Under the pieces are notes generated by a model. The model was given only the letters and a program-made list of their open reading frames with translations. It ran no database searches and was not told where the DNA came from. Made by a program: the position numbers and the translations under genes. DNA of 64,000 nucleotides from Onthophagus taurus (lineage: Eukaryota; Arthropoda; Insecta; Coleoptera; Scarabaeidae): positions 9,734,001-9,798,000 of the forward strand of contig NC_091976.1 of NCBI RefSeq assembly GCF_036711975.1, given 5' to 3'. Positions 53,648 to 64,000 of the stretch are shown here, one piece after another (position 1 is the stretch's first letter; every line of letters begins with the position of its first letter).

Positions 53648-54811
53648 ATGAACAAGACGATAGCTGCAGAACTTATCGCGGCACGAGAAGTCGTGAGAGA
53701 CAAAATTCGTTCTTTAAAAGAAGACTTAGAGGAGTCAAGGATTCGGTCGGAAACCGCATATGCACCCATCGCAAGGCCCTTACAGGATATTGTCGCAAAA
53801 CTTGACACTGCGCCTTTACTATCCATTCCAAAACGAAGTTTATCTCCAAAAGAAGAAAAATTGATATCTAAGATACAACGCTACTCGCCGGATATTTCTG
53901 ACGTACCAGCTAAAACCGAGACCGAATATTTTATTCGAAAACCGAAAGTTCCATTAAAAGAACAACGACGAAAATTTGCTACATCGACTCCTGAAAAAAG
54001 GTTGGTATCTTCTCCCACGTCTTCTCCTCTTGGTCCATTAGCTCATGCAGAAGAAGAAGTATATGAAGTTCCGCCGGGCGAAGAAGAAGAACTCCTCGAT
54101 TCTAGCGAGGATACCGGAGCTCTTATTTCGGACGCACATAATCGAATAGAACGACTTAAAGATGAAATAGAAGAAAGATTGGAGTCTCCAGAGGTACAAG
54201 CCGCTTTGAGTCAGTTTCATCCTTTGCCCAGAACGTATATTGTTGGTTTAACAACTGATTTAAAAGATGATTATGATCGTTTATACGGTGTTCGCGAAAC
54301 TCCCGAAGGTTTCTACATTGGAGTCAGTCCTGTTCACTTTGAGGATCAGGATATTCACGTTGGAAACTTCAAATATACGGGAACCGTTGGTTTATATGAT
54401 TTACTATTTAAAAACGAACCGGGCAAATTTACAATTCAGGACATGTGCAACTACAAAGATATCTTACTACGTTCAAATGCTCCGTACATTAATTACATTC
54501 CAGAGGCAGGTATGACTACTGAGGACGACAGTGGGAAATTTCAGAATATTATCAAGCCTATCGTTGAAGGTAACAAACCCAAGGTGCATTGGGCTAAATA
54601 CTGGCCGAATCCGAAGAAAAAAGTCGGTGGTGCATTACAAAAACAAGTCGTTCCTGGGGCTCTTATCGAATACGAGTATTGGGACGATCCCAACGAACTT
54701 GTCGACAGACTGCGTTTGTTGATGGCCTCGCAAACTGCAGGTCATTCTGCACATGTCAATGAAATATCATCAATAATATCGGAGCTAACAGAGGCCGAGA
54801 TTATACGTTAA
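53648..54811 (+). CDS. Maverick coiled-coil protein (PC1-like, DUF8207-type C-terminus)
   Basis: The 387-residue frame starts MNKTIAAELIAAREVVRDKI, a coiled coil (about 5-50). A charged Pro/Ser-rich linker with an acidic run (PPGEEEELLDSSEDTG) follows, then a conserved C-terminal domain (about 195-387). That domain has RTYIVGLTTDLKDDYDRLYG, VHFEDQDIHVGNFKYTGTVG and YWDDPNELVDRLRLLMASQ. This arrangement matches a widespread arthropod Polinton gene. Function is unproven; a virion or scaffold role is plausible. Confidence 0.7.
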   Translation: MNKTIAAELIAAREVVRDKIRSLKEDLEESRIRSETAYAPIARPLQDIVAKLDTAPLLSIPKRSLSPKEEKLISKIQRYSPDISDVPAKTETEYFIRKPKVPLKEQRRKFATSTPEKRLVSSPTSSPLGPLAHAEEEVYEVPPGEEEELLDSSEDTGALISDAHNRIERLKDEIEERLESPEVQAALSQFHPLPRTYIVGLTTDLKDDYDRLYGVRETPEGFYIGVSPVHFEDQDIHVGNFKYTGTVGLYDLLFKNEPGKFTIQDMCNYKDILLRSNAPYINYIPEAGMTTEDDSGKFQNIIKPIVEGNKPKVHWAKYWPNPKKKVGGALQKQVVPGALIEYEYWDDPNELVDRLRLLMASQTAGHSAHVNEISSIISELTEAEIIR

Positions 54812-54880
54812 AATATTATCATAAATATACGTCTCTCACATTTTTTGTTTTAAAACACCGACGTTTGTGAACTAGAGCAG

Positions 54881-55306
54881 ATGAGTTTAAGCAAGTTCGG
54901 AAAACATTCGTCTAGTATGACGATCGATAAGTTTGGTAAACACGTACACGGACACAACATTGCTGCTCATTTTAATAAACGTGAAAACTTACAACGATAT
55001 TTCAAACAACCAACTATACTTACGTTTAGCGGAGATGGAACTACGGATACAACGGATAATTATTACATTATTCAAAATTTAGGTTACGTAAGTAAATATA
55101 TAAACTTTTTATATATTGGTGAAATAGTGAAATACCGATTTGAAGGAGACGTTGAAATGATTATTAACGGGAGTATCTTCGATCCAAATAAAAAGTTAAA
55201 TGTTCTCTTCTTTGGAGATAAAATAGTTTGCAAACCCACAACGAAGACCACTTTACTCAAGAAACCATTTATGGTAGAACTGCTCATTGAAATATCCAGA
55301 AAATGA
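54881..55306 (+). CDS. Maverick protein of unknown function (141 aa)
   Basis: The frame starts MSLSKFGKHSSSMTIDKFGK. The N-terminus carries a repeated KFGKH motif, and the rest is beta-rich (EGDVEMIINGSIFDPNKKLN). The stop overlaps the integrase ATG (AAATGAG). The short repeated N-terminal motif and beta-rich body suggest a virion attachment or tail-like protein, but no family match is claimed. Confidence 0.55.
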   Translation: MSLSKFGKHSSSMTIDKFGKHVHGHNIAAHFNKRENLQRYFKQPTILTFSGDGTTDTTDNYYIIQNLGYVSKYINFLYIGEIVKYRFEGDVEMIINGSIFDPNKKLNVLFFGDKIVCKPTTKTTLLKKPFMVELLIEISRK

Positions 55307-56238
55307 GCGATATTAAAAGGTCCGTCGTAAACGAGTTGCACGCGTCCGCGAGGAAAAAGTATAAACGCAGACGTGTTATTATAAAAGGTTTAACGGACTT
55401 ATTTCAAGCTGATTTAGTGGAGATGATACCTTATTCAAAAGCAAATGGTAATTTTAAATATATTCTAACAGTTATTAATGCTTTCTCAAAGTATGGATGG
55501 GCTGTACCACTAAAAAACAAAACTGGCAAAGAAGTTACGCGAGCTATGGAAACAATTCTATCGGAAAAGCGGAAAAACATACCGAAGAATCTGCAAACGG
55601 ATAACGGAAAAGAATTTTACAATGAGGATTTTAAAAAGCTCATGTCACGATATCACATCAATCACTACAGTTCATTTTCCAATTTAAAGAGTTCTATTGT
55701 TGAACGGTTTAATAGAACAATAAAAGAAAAAATGTGGAAAGAATTTAGTATGCAAGGTAACTATCGTTGGTTGGAATTGCTTCCCAAATTAATTCTGGAT
55801 TATAACAACCAAGTTCACAGGATGATAGGAATGAAACCTAGCGAGGTAAATAACAGAAACGCATCGACACTGTTAAAAACTGTATATAATTACATAAAAA
55901 TTGTCGATCCTTATACTAAAAAATTTAATGTCGGTGATCACGTCAGAGTGAGCAAGCATCGACACGCCTTCACCAAAAACTATACTCCCAATTGGTCTAA
56001 CGAAGTGTTTACAATACATTCTGTTCGTAATACTTTCCCAACAACATATCTGCTCAAAGATGCATCCAATGAAAAAATTATGGGTGGTTTTTATCGAGAG
56101 GAATTACAAAAAGTTAAATATCCTGACGTCTACTTGGTGGAAAAAGTGCTACGGCGAAAAGGAAATCAAGTGTTTGTGAAATGGTTAGGATTAGGTCCGT
56201 CTCATAATTCTTGGATCTCAAAAACTAACGTTCTTTAA
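55303..56238 (+). CDS. INT: Maverick retroviral-type integrase with chromodomain
   Basis: The protein has 311 residues. The DDE core shows LFQADLVEM (D37), NLQTDNGKEFY (D100) and SIVERFNRTIKE (E134), all present. After the beta-barrel-like region, the C-terminus (about 270-311) is a chromodomain: VYLVEKVLRRKGNQVFVKWL followed by GPSHNSWI. Polinton integrases insert the element with a 6-bp duplication, as seen here. The chromodomain may guide insertion to marked chromatin. The ATG overlaps the stop of the previous gene by four bases. No damage seen. Confidence 0.94.
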   Translation: MSDIKRSVVNELHASARKKYKRRRVIIKGLTDLFQADLVEMIPYSKANGNFKYILTVINAFSKYGWAVPLKNKTGKEVTRAMETILSEKRKNIPKNLQTDNGKEFYNEDFKKLMSRYHINHYSSFSNLKSSIVERFNRTIKEKMWKEFSMQGNYRWLELLPKLILDYNNQVHRMIGMKPSEVNNRNASTLLKTVYNYIKIVDPYTKKFNVGDHVRVSKHRHAFTKNYTPNWSNEVFTIHSVRNTFPTTYLLKDASNEKIMGGFYREELQKVKYPDVYLVEKVLRRKGNQVFVKWLGLGPSHNSWISKTNVL

Positions 56239-56340
56239 AACGTATAAAGACCTATTTAAAAGTTTACAAGACTTTATTAACAATCGAACATTACAAATAC
56301 ATTATTATTATTATTCTTTACAATTTTTTTTAAATTAAAT

Positions 56341-59300
56341 TCATTTATTCGCATTCAATCTTTTTATCAACCAATGACCCCACGCCAAAGTATTACATCC
56401 GTTCGGTAATATGTATCGTTTATCATCGCACGATGAAAGAGCAATTTTATTCTTTAATTCGGTATACATAGTATGAAATTCTGACTTAAAAATGTACATT
56501 TTTTTATGAACCGATCCGCCACATTCAACCACACGTTTATAATCGGTCACGCTTAAATGTTTATCTATAACATATTTCTTTACTCCTTTAGCCTTCTTTA
56601 CATTATCATTCAACAAGGTGATGCAGTACGCCTTAGCTCCTGTTCCAACAAATGACGTTATGCACCTGTTTGGATATTCATCTTTCATTCTTCCCAACAC
56701 AGATCGACCGCGAGGTATATTGTGTATATTTTCTAACGGATAATTGGACGTGTCAAAAAATTCAATATTTTCTTTTATATCCTCATATACATTGGGAGTA
56801 GTAATTTCTAGGATTAGGGAATCAGTATCGGTGTATAAAAGTGTTATGTTATTTCCATATTTAACTTTTAAGTAATCATAGAAGAAGCTGTACATTACGG
56901 TTTTCGAAAGCTCTAATATACTGAAACCCACATACAGCGGTTTGCAATAACGAACTTCCGCGACGTTCAATTGAACGGCTATCAAATTATCGCAAAATAT
57001 TTTCGAAGATTTAAAATTTGGTTTAGCTATTAGGGCTTCCACGCCCGGTTTCTTATGACGACATTCCCAGTGGGTAACTAGTCTTATATCCACTCGCTTT
57101 TCCACATTTTCCATTGTCTTACCGTATACGATGTTATTCATTGCTTTGTAATGATTTTTTTCAAATTCATTCTTAGCTTTCGCACGTTTATCGGAATTGA
57201 AATCGATGTAGCTCCGCATCCAGTTGGATTGTTTAAATTCTAATACTCTGTAAATCTTCGTTAGTTTCAATCCGAACTTGATACACTGCTTTAGATTCAC
57301 GTAATGAATGATGTATTTTGTTTTATTTTCCAAATTTGCTATTAACTTTGCATTTTTTGAACCTGGGGGTACAATCCGTTCTGGACAAAATGGCAAATCG
57401 TTGTGTTCATCATGTATTGCTTCCGGATACTCTAAATCTACCTCGAACACGTAACCCTTTTCGGAATCGTCTTCCGTATTGTAAATATCTAACTTTTGAA
57501 TCTCTTCATCTGATAGCCATCGAAATCCCCCCGTCGGTAATTTTCGTCTCATTGCGTGTCCATACAAATTCGTAGCGTCGAGATACAAAATATAAGATGG
57601 GTCTTTGGTTTCATCAAATTCCATCATTAATTTATTGTTAGCCTTCGCACTGCGTTTAGAGCACATACTTAATCCACCGCGAATACCATTTTTAAAGAAG
57701 TGTAACATGTCTATGTCCGTTAATAATTCTAATTTTACCCCTGTCATTCGTAATAATGCATCCCAACCGAAGCCCGGCGCTGTGAAGTAATGACATGGAT
57801 CTAAAGAGTAATACTTCATCGAGATGGTTCGGAAATTCTCAAATACGTCCGCCAAAAGTAAAACGTCAGACGTTAAATAAATGTCGCTATATTCGCCTAA
57901 AGTGCGACAGTTAAATAAGTTCCACACCGTTTGTGCACGACAATAATTTTCTTCGGTTATACTATCGTCGCATAAAGTATTGTAAAAACTACTTCGATCT
58001 GGCAGAGCGGTAAGATTCAGCTTTTCGAATGAATCCACAAAGGAATACGGAAAAACTCCTTTCTGACGTATAAGTCGAAACTGTTCTTCGTTCCTAAAAT
58101 ATTTTCTGATTTGAACGCATTGGTTGTCTTCCAAAAATGAACCCAACTTCTCTAGCGATAAAGCCATAAACCTAAATGAATCCACAAATCTCAATTTCAT
58201 ATGAACCCGCCTTAGCTTTCCCTTGCTGTCAATGTTTTCTCCTACGATAATTTTTTTCGAAAATGATATATACTTTTCTTTATTCTGTGCTATAACGTCC
58301 ACGTCTTCTTCTTTTAATGCCATATCTTTCACAAACATATGACAATCGTAGTTCGAAAGATTGTGAAAGAATATCGGTATGAACTTTGGTAATTGATAAT
58401 TGATGTTACATACAGCATGTGCGGGTCCTCTATACAACCCAGTTAGGTGATCATGATCGCACACTTTATTACCTTCTTTTATTTTGTGCGAACAAATGTG
58501 ACAGATATCCTGCATCTCATGTATTAATCTATCAATAGGTGGTAATGGGAGCATTTCTTTTGGTTGGCTTAAATAATTTTTGTATATATTCAGAACGTCA
58601 TGTTCCAACTTGCTCATGAAAATTTGAGCAGCATTACATCCGCGATATATTTCAAACTTCGACAATGATTCGTCATATGAACATTTTATATAATATGCAA
58701 ATGCATAAGGTTCGTGTTTGAAACATTTGACGGAGTATGAATTATCATCGTTAAGTTCTGTTGCTTCCGCATCGGCGATCGGTTTCTGTAATGCTTCAAA
58801 ATCTGCATACACCACGAACGGTATTTTTAATTGTCGTTCAAAATTTTCGAACTGTAGTATATTTTCCTTTTCTTCATTTCCATATTTATTTATTTTTAAA
58901 TTTGTTGTTGGTAAAATTGCCCTTACCTTGCTGCAATCGTCACTTTGATGACGGATAAGTTTATTTTCTGACGTAAAGAATACCAAGCATCCGTCGCAAA
59001 TATACTTTTCATGACCATTCTGCGATGCTTGCGATGATAGTAATCGAGACAGATTTTTTATCCAACAATAGTGACTATTCCCGGAATCATTTGTAACCAA
59101 TAATAAATTTATATGTCTTTCTTCTTTTTGTCGACATATATACATTGTAATTATGTCATAATTCATAACACCGTCTTTAAAATACTCATTTATTCCATAT
59201 ACATTAATAGATAGTTTGTTCTGCTTTTCAAATACAGGTATATCTCGTAATTTAACTGGAAAAACAATATTTGAATAGTCTAAGCCGCAGTCTAGGTAAT

Positions 59301-60133
59301 TCGGATACGAAGATGTCCTCTGTGGTAAACCGTTCGGTTCATGTAGTGCGGATGTTACAGCCCATGCAAAACATGCATCATCCGCGTTTTGTATATTTAT
59401 CACAGCACGCTTTGCTTTTATTTGCGATGGTAGATCGATGTAATTAGATGCTCTGATAGGATTATATTTGTTTAAATTTAACTCCATATAGAGAATTTGC
59501 ATTAAAGTCCATCCTAAATAAAATATTGAAACATTTATTTTTTAATATATAGGTATATTATGTCACATTACGCTTACCTGAATCTCGTTCCTGGAATTCT
59601 GACATTTTTGATGAAATTTCATCAATAAATTCCTTATATATTTTATACAGATCCGACGCTAATGATACTACCTTATTTTTCGTATTGAATGATTTTATTT
59701 CACAGTCTTCCTTTGATTGTAAAAAATACAAACCAAAACATTCCATATTTAATTTTACATTTCGGTGAATATCGATTGCGCTTTGTATTAGATTTAGTAT
59801 TTTTTCTCGAATTCTATGAGAAAATTCATCCAAATCCACAAAAAAACCTTCTTCACTTATTCGATAACTGACAATTTTGTCACCGAATGCTCCAGCTATT
59901 CTCTCCACTCCGTCATCGATTATAACAAAAGCGTTACGCTTGTGTGCGTTGCTTCGTAAATGTGCAGAGTAACATTGTCTATTTACATAATCATCGCAAG
60001 CCTCACATTTTACTGCTTTTGGAATTTGCGGTGCGTCAAGCTTGATTCTCTTGCCAATACAAGATAATCGTTGATGTCTTTTTAAATTGTCAACTCGAGT
60101 AAAACTTTTTCCACAATCCTCACACACGACCAT
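56341..60133 (-). CDS. POLB: Maverick protein-primed DNA polymerase B with spliced zinc-finger N-terminus
   Basis: There are two exons, 60133-59578 and 59513-56341, joined in frame across a 64-bp GT..AG intron (59514-59577). The product is 1242 residues. Exon 1 has a C2H2 finger (CEDCGKSFTRVDNLKRHQ) and a Cys pair (CEACDDY). In exon 2 a third Cys/His finger (CDGCLVFFTSENKLIRH) is followed by Exo I (VYADFEAL), an endonuclease-VII-like CDHDHLTGLYRGPAHAVCN, Exo II (FFHNLSNYD) and Exo III (YLTSDV). The polymerase motifs are A (LYLDATNLYG), B (KAMNNIVYGKTMEN) and C (LLYTDTDS). All catalytic residues are intact. The enzyme copies the element from protein primers at its ends. Confidence 0.95.
59514..59577 (-). 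other. Intron in PolB
   Basis: The donor reads CAG|GTAAGC and the acceptor TTTATTTAG|GA. The two flanking frames fuse without a stop, adding the zinc-finger exon to the polymerase. Confidence 0.85.
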
Positions 60134-60203
60134 TTTACAATTTAATGTTGTACACTTCTACTTGTTATGAAAGAACTACGTCAATACCACATTTCGCAGG
60201 CGT

Positions 60204-60211
60204 TTATAAAC
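60204..60211 (-). promoter_or_regulatory. TATA box of PolB
   Basis: TTTATAAA lies about 75 bp upstream of the PolB ATG, and GC-richer sequence follows. It serves the only leftward gene of the element. Confidence 0.6.
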
Positions 60212-60309
60212 CCTCACCGCTCCTGAAACTTATTGGGGAGGAGGAGGATGCATCGAGTGCGTTTGTATACATGTATATTTATAACTCCGTATACCTCTGC
60301 ATAATAAAT

Positions 60310-60928
60310 TAAAAAAATATCTCGCAGGTAGATCATGACTCACTTACTAGTATTAAGTTAATTGACCTCCTCCTCGAACGTATCCCCCCAAAAAATTTGC
60401 CGATTCAAGAACCTCCTCGCATATTTTAAAGCTCCGTATACCTTTACACAATAAATTTTAAAAAATATCCCGCAGGTAGATCATGACTCACTTATTTGTA
60501 TACCTACATGTCCCAAAACCGTATACCTTTGTGTACAATAAGTTAAGAGATATATCGAAAACATTACCAGTTCATTGAGAAGCGTCGAAGGATAAACATA
60601 GTAATTGTTTTCATCTAGGTAAACAGGTTACATATAAAGATAAATTTTTAATAACATAACCTAAATAAAGATACATTTTTAATAAAGATAAATTTTTAAT
60701 AAAGATAAATTTTTAATAATTTCGTCAAAATAACATGACCTTCTCAAGTTAATTGACCTCCTCCTCTCTTCATCGAATCTCCTCCGACCCTCAAAAGAAT
60801 CTCCGATTCAAGAACCTCCTCTCCTCATCGAACCTCCTCTGACCCCCAAAAAATTTGCCGATTCAAGAACCTCCTCCTAGAACGCAGGTTCGAGGAGGAG
60901 GTTCTTGAATCGGCGAATCTATACTACT
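60310..60928 (-). repeat. Maverick right terminal inverted repeat
   Basis: Inverse of the left repeat, with the same outer hairpin and GGAGGTTCTTGAATCGG motifs. It carries three instead of five copies of the 17-bp tandem unit, plus scattered substitutions, which suggests the ends have diverged a little since they were last copied. Confidence 0.93.
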
Positions 60929-60934
60929 TGCGAC

Positions 60935-61499
60935 TCTAGAAGAGAGTCATCAATTCACCTTGAGGCATCGATTCAAATCGGTGCAGGTGATGGAATCTTC
61001 GATTACATGTTTCAATTGTGGAGAAATTGGACATATATCAAGAAATTGTAGAAATCAACAAAGACAAAAAACGACGCACTTTAACGGAAATCAGAAATTT
61101 AATTCTACAAACGTCGTAAGTAATAGAAAATTCCCTTCAGTAAATTCACCAAAACAATCGTTTAGTTGTTATAATTGTGGACAACCAGGTCACTTTAGTC
61201 GCAATTGCACTCTCCCAAGAAATCATAGACAAGGCTCGATTCAAAAAAATTTTAAACATAAACAGGATGTAGCAGAATCGAAAAACGTCCGGACGACGGG
61301 AACCAAATCGCACGACGAAGCGGATTCTAGAAGACACATGCAAGCAAAGGACAAATGGTCACATAGTCCAACGAAAAATGCTGATGGACCAAAGAAAGAT
61401 TATACAAAAGCAACAAAGTCGTCTTTAAACTGGATAGCACCCGCGGATACGGCTTCCGCCGCGGGAAGGTCAACAAATCAGTGGAGTCAGCGAAATTAA
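60935..61499 (+). pseudogene. Ty3/gypsy gag, C-terminal part with two zinc knuckles
   Basis: Two CCHC knuckles, CFNCGEIGHISRNC and CYNCGQPGHFSRNC, bind the RNA genome in gypsy nucleocapsids. The frame continues from 44112 when one TGCGAC copy is removed, so the Maverick interrupts an otherwise continuous gag. Ends at TAA (61497-61499). Confidence 0.9.
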
Positions 61500-63556
61500 A
61501 TAATAGCGATTGTTCTCGAATTTCAGTACCAATGATCAATGATGCAATGGGGGAAAAACCTTTGTATATTATTTTAAAAATTAATAATATTGAACGAACA
61601 TTGCTAATCGATACCGGCTCACCAATTTCATTAATAAAATTCAATTGCGTTTATAATAAAAATTTTAATCAAACTAAAGACCAAGTAAGAGTAACAGGGA
61701 TAACGGGGCATCCAATGAATATAATAGGTGTAATTGATGTTCCATTTCATTACGAAAAACAAAAATTTTTAGGAAGTATTGAATGTTACATTTGCGAACA
61801 AGATTTACCTTTAAGGGCTGACGGATTGTTAGGTCGAGATTTTTTAGAAAAATTTGGTGCTATCATTGATTATCGGAACAAAAAATTACAATTTGGTGAT
61901 GCTTATTTTAAATTAGATCAAGAACCGGGTATTATTGTTAATAAAGTAAAATGTGAACGAAATCCTACGAAATGTTTAAGAAATAAACAATGTGGGAATT
62001 GTTCAAAATGTGTTAATCCGTGGTTTGATGTAAGAATTAATGTACAAAACCACGAATGGTCAGAGGACGAAAGTAATAAAAATTGTATTGAATTACCGAA
62101 GAACAAGGATCTTGCTGGAGAAACCGCGAGATCGAAAAAATTAACCGAAGAAGAAGAAAACCGAACTAAATCAAACCGAAATTTGAGGAAGGAGAAAATG
62201 GATAAGGTCATATCAAATTTTATTATAAGATTCACAACGACGGTACTGTTGTGTTTAGAAATAATAATTGATGGTGCACGTTTGGTGAGTGCAATAATTG
62301 CGGAGTTATCCCAAGAGTTGAAGGATATTCCGTGGAATAACATAATGAAAGATTATGGTAACAATGTATTTTCTAGCGTACAAAAATGGAGAAATAAACG
62401 AAAGAAAAAATGGAAACTTCGAGAAGTTGAACGGGTGAAATTAACGAGGTTCGATACTGACGGACAAGTATCGAATGAATTTAAGGCGATGGAATCGCGA
62501 GATATTTTGCCCTTTTCAGAATGTTTTGTTAATGTAATCCTGAATCGAGAATTTGAAAATAAAAATGTCATTTTAGAAGGAAATGACGATTTCAAAAATT
62601 CGGGAATTATGATTGCACGTGGTTTTGTGAGATCAGGTGATCGGCCACAAGCATTAATGGTTAATTTATCCGATAAAATAGTACGGATAAATAAAAACAC
62701 GAAGTTGGGGAATGCGATAATCGGAGAACTACCGGAGCATTGTTCTCGAGAGTTCAAGGTCGCGAATATTGCAACGAAGTCGTCAGACGTAAACAAAAAG
62801 AATAATGATCCCGTAGAGCAGATTGACTTGAGTCATCTGGAATTTAACGATAAAAATAAGGTTAAAAAGTTACTTAGAAAATATAACGATATTTTCGACA
62901 AGGGAATCGGAAATCTTAGTAGTACGCATAAAATAAAACATAGAATTGTTACTGATGACGTACCACCGATAACGAAACGGCCTTATCGAGTACCTTATCA
63001 TCAGAGGAAAATGCTACAAGAAAAAATAGACGAAATGTTGGAAAAAGGAATAATTACGATGTCAGAGAGCCCATGGAGTGCACCTGTTGTAATAGTAAAT
63101 CGACAGATGGCTGATGGTTCAGTGAAACCAAGAATCTGTATTGATTATCGAGAATTGAATGCAATTACGAAACGAGATTATTATCTTTTACCAAATTTGC
63201 AGGAAACAGTTGATGTTTTGTCCGGAGCAAATTTATTTAGCGTTTTCGATGTATCTTCGGCGTACCATCAGATTGAAGTAGATGAAAGAGATCAGGAGAA
63301 AACTGCTTTCTCTACACCGTACGGACATTATGAGAGTAGTAGAATGATGTTCGGATTGGTGAATGCACCAGCTACATTTCAGAGATTTATGAATTATACA
63401 TTATCAGGATTAATTGGGAAACATTGTTTGGCATATTCAGATGACGTGATTGTTTTTACTAATGGCAGCGTTGATGAACATTTGGGCCGATTAGAAAAGA
63501 TTTTTGAAACTTTTAGGGAAGCTAACATAAAATTAAGATCGGAGAAAAGGAATTAA
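61481..63556 (+). pseudogene. Ty3/gypsy pol: protease and reverse transcriptase (truncated)
   Basis: The frame overlaps gag and lies -1 to it. It has the aspartic protease site (LLIDTGSPISLI) and a Cys cluster (CLRNKQCGNCSKC). RT follows, with WSAPVVIVNRQMADGSVKPR, SVFDVSSAYHQIEVDERDQE, FGLVNAPATFQRFM and the catalytic AYSDDVIVF. The first codon of the frame is GTG, so expression needs a frameshift; no clear slippery site is visible in the overlap. After ANIKLR the frame ends at 63556 because of an internal deletion that joins RT directly to the RNase H region in another frame. Confidence 0.88.
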
Positions 63557-64000
63557 AAGCAATTGACGATTTAAAAAAGGCAATTAATGATAAATGCGTT
63601 TTGACGTTTCCAGATTTCTCTCAACCTTTTATATTGGCAACGGACGCGTCAGATAAAGGACTTGGAGCCATCTTAAGCCAAGTAAAAGATGGATTTGAAA
63701 CTCCAGTTGCTTTTGCTAGTAGAGGTTTAAAAAAGGCAGAATTAAACTATAGCACCACCGAAAAGGAATGTTTAGCGGTAGTATTCGGAATCAAACAATT
63801 CAGATGCTATCTGTATGGTCGTCGTTTCACTGTGGTTACCGATCATCGACCATTACGGTGGCTACTAACAATAAAGGATCCGAGCTCAAGATTAGCGCGT
63901 TGGGCGTTATCCTTAGCAGAATATGATTTTGAAATCGTTCATCGACCTGGAAGGAAACATGGAAACGTGGATGCGTTGAGTAGAATTTATACGGTGAGTA
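63544..64000 (+). pseudogene. Ty3/gypsy RNase H domain (runs off the window)
   Basis: The frame resumes with KELKAIDDLKKAINDKCV and shows the RNase H motifs LATDASDKGLGAIL, STTEKECLAVVFGIKQFRCY and VVTDHRPLRWL. The RT thumb/connection part (normally some 70-90 residues) is missing between 63540 and 63550. The domain degrades RNA in RNA/DNA hybrids. Integrase and the 3' LTR must lie to the right. Confidence 0.88.

Larger units (their letters stand above)
44113..60928. mobile_element. Maverick/Polinton, complete, 16.8 kb
   Basis: The ends start AGTAGTATAGATTCGCC and finish with the exact inverse, flanked by the 6-bp duplication TGCGAC (44107-44112 and 60929-60934). The 5'-AG end and 6-bp duplication are those of the Polinton class. 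Terminal repeats are about 650 bp. All expected core genes are present: PolB, integrase, protease, packaging ATPase, major and minor capsid proteins. Fourteen further or core genes are on the plus strand and PolB on the minus strand at the right end. Nearly all frames are open, which suggests recent insertion. Such elements can in principle form virions. Confidence 0.97.

Noticed and set aside
61470-61500. A slippery site for gypsy gag-pol frameshifting
   Set aside because: No heptamer of the X_XXY_YYZ type is in phase in the short overlap; the mechanism cannot be named from the sequence.

Overview
The window is arthropod, most likely insect, nuclear DNA and is built almost wholly from nested transposable elements. 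I recognise no single-copy host gene, rRNA, tRNA or CRISPR array. The base composition is AT-rich. Introns are short GT..AG introns, and the element repertoire is typical of insects: piggyBac, P, hAT, PIF/Harbinger, Mutator-like, Penelope-like, Ty1/copia, Ty3/gypsy with an errantivirus-type env, and a Maverick/Polinton. A short TTAGG pentamer run also fits insects. The species cannot be named from the sequence.

Left part (1-12.6 kb). A fragment at 357-1124 is followed by a three-level nest. A DNA transposon encoding a DUF7869-type protein (2102-10243, AATT duplication) was split by a PIF/Harbinger element (3005-8798, TTA duplication), which was itself split by a piggyBac (5406-8116, TTAA duplication) whose transposase is intact. 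Mutator-like and Harbinger remnants follow. Middle (13-36 kb). This stretch holds a second Harbinger (13199-15769), a viral-type glycoprotein fragment, a decayed THAP/P-element transposase, and an hAT element with an exact 8-bp duplication (23550-29666) that carries foldback inserts. It also holds a Penelope GIY-YIG end, a second hAT, an errantivirus env and LTR, and a second DUF7869 transposon (32484-35225) inserted in the TATA box of that LTR.

Right part (36.6-64 kb). A minus-strand copia element is broken by a mariner-type foldback element (37397-37817) and by a third Harbinger (38779-41465). A gypsy element (LTR 42271-43365, running off the right edge) lies in the copia leader. A complete 16.8-kb Maverick/Polinton (44113-60928) lies in the gypsy gag gene, flanked by the 6-bp duplication TGCGAC. 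The Maverick carries two capsid proteins, an adenain-like protease, a packaging ATPase, an integrase with chromodomain, protein-primed PolB, a phospholipase-domain protein and several small proteins. Nearly all are open, so it is young.

The most notable observations are these. (1) A canonical A_AAA_AAC slippery heptamer lies directly before the stop codon of the Maverick phospholipase gene and leads exactly into the protease frame, which has no ATG of its own upstream of the conserved region. (2) There are spliced Maverick genes: a start codon split by an intron, a zinc-finger exon joined to PolB, and a small coiled-coil protein with a PPPY late-domain motif. (3) In all three Harbinger elements the transposase and the accessory DNA-binding gene are interlocked, with each gene's exon in the other's intron on the opposite strand. 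(4) Two DUF7869 loci have terminal inverted repeats and 4-bp AT duplications, which marks this poorly described family as cut-and-paste transposons.
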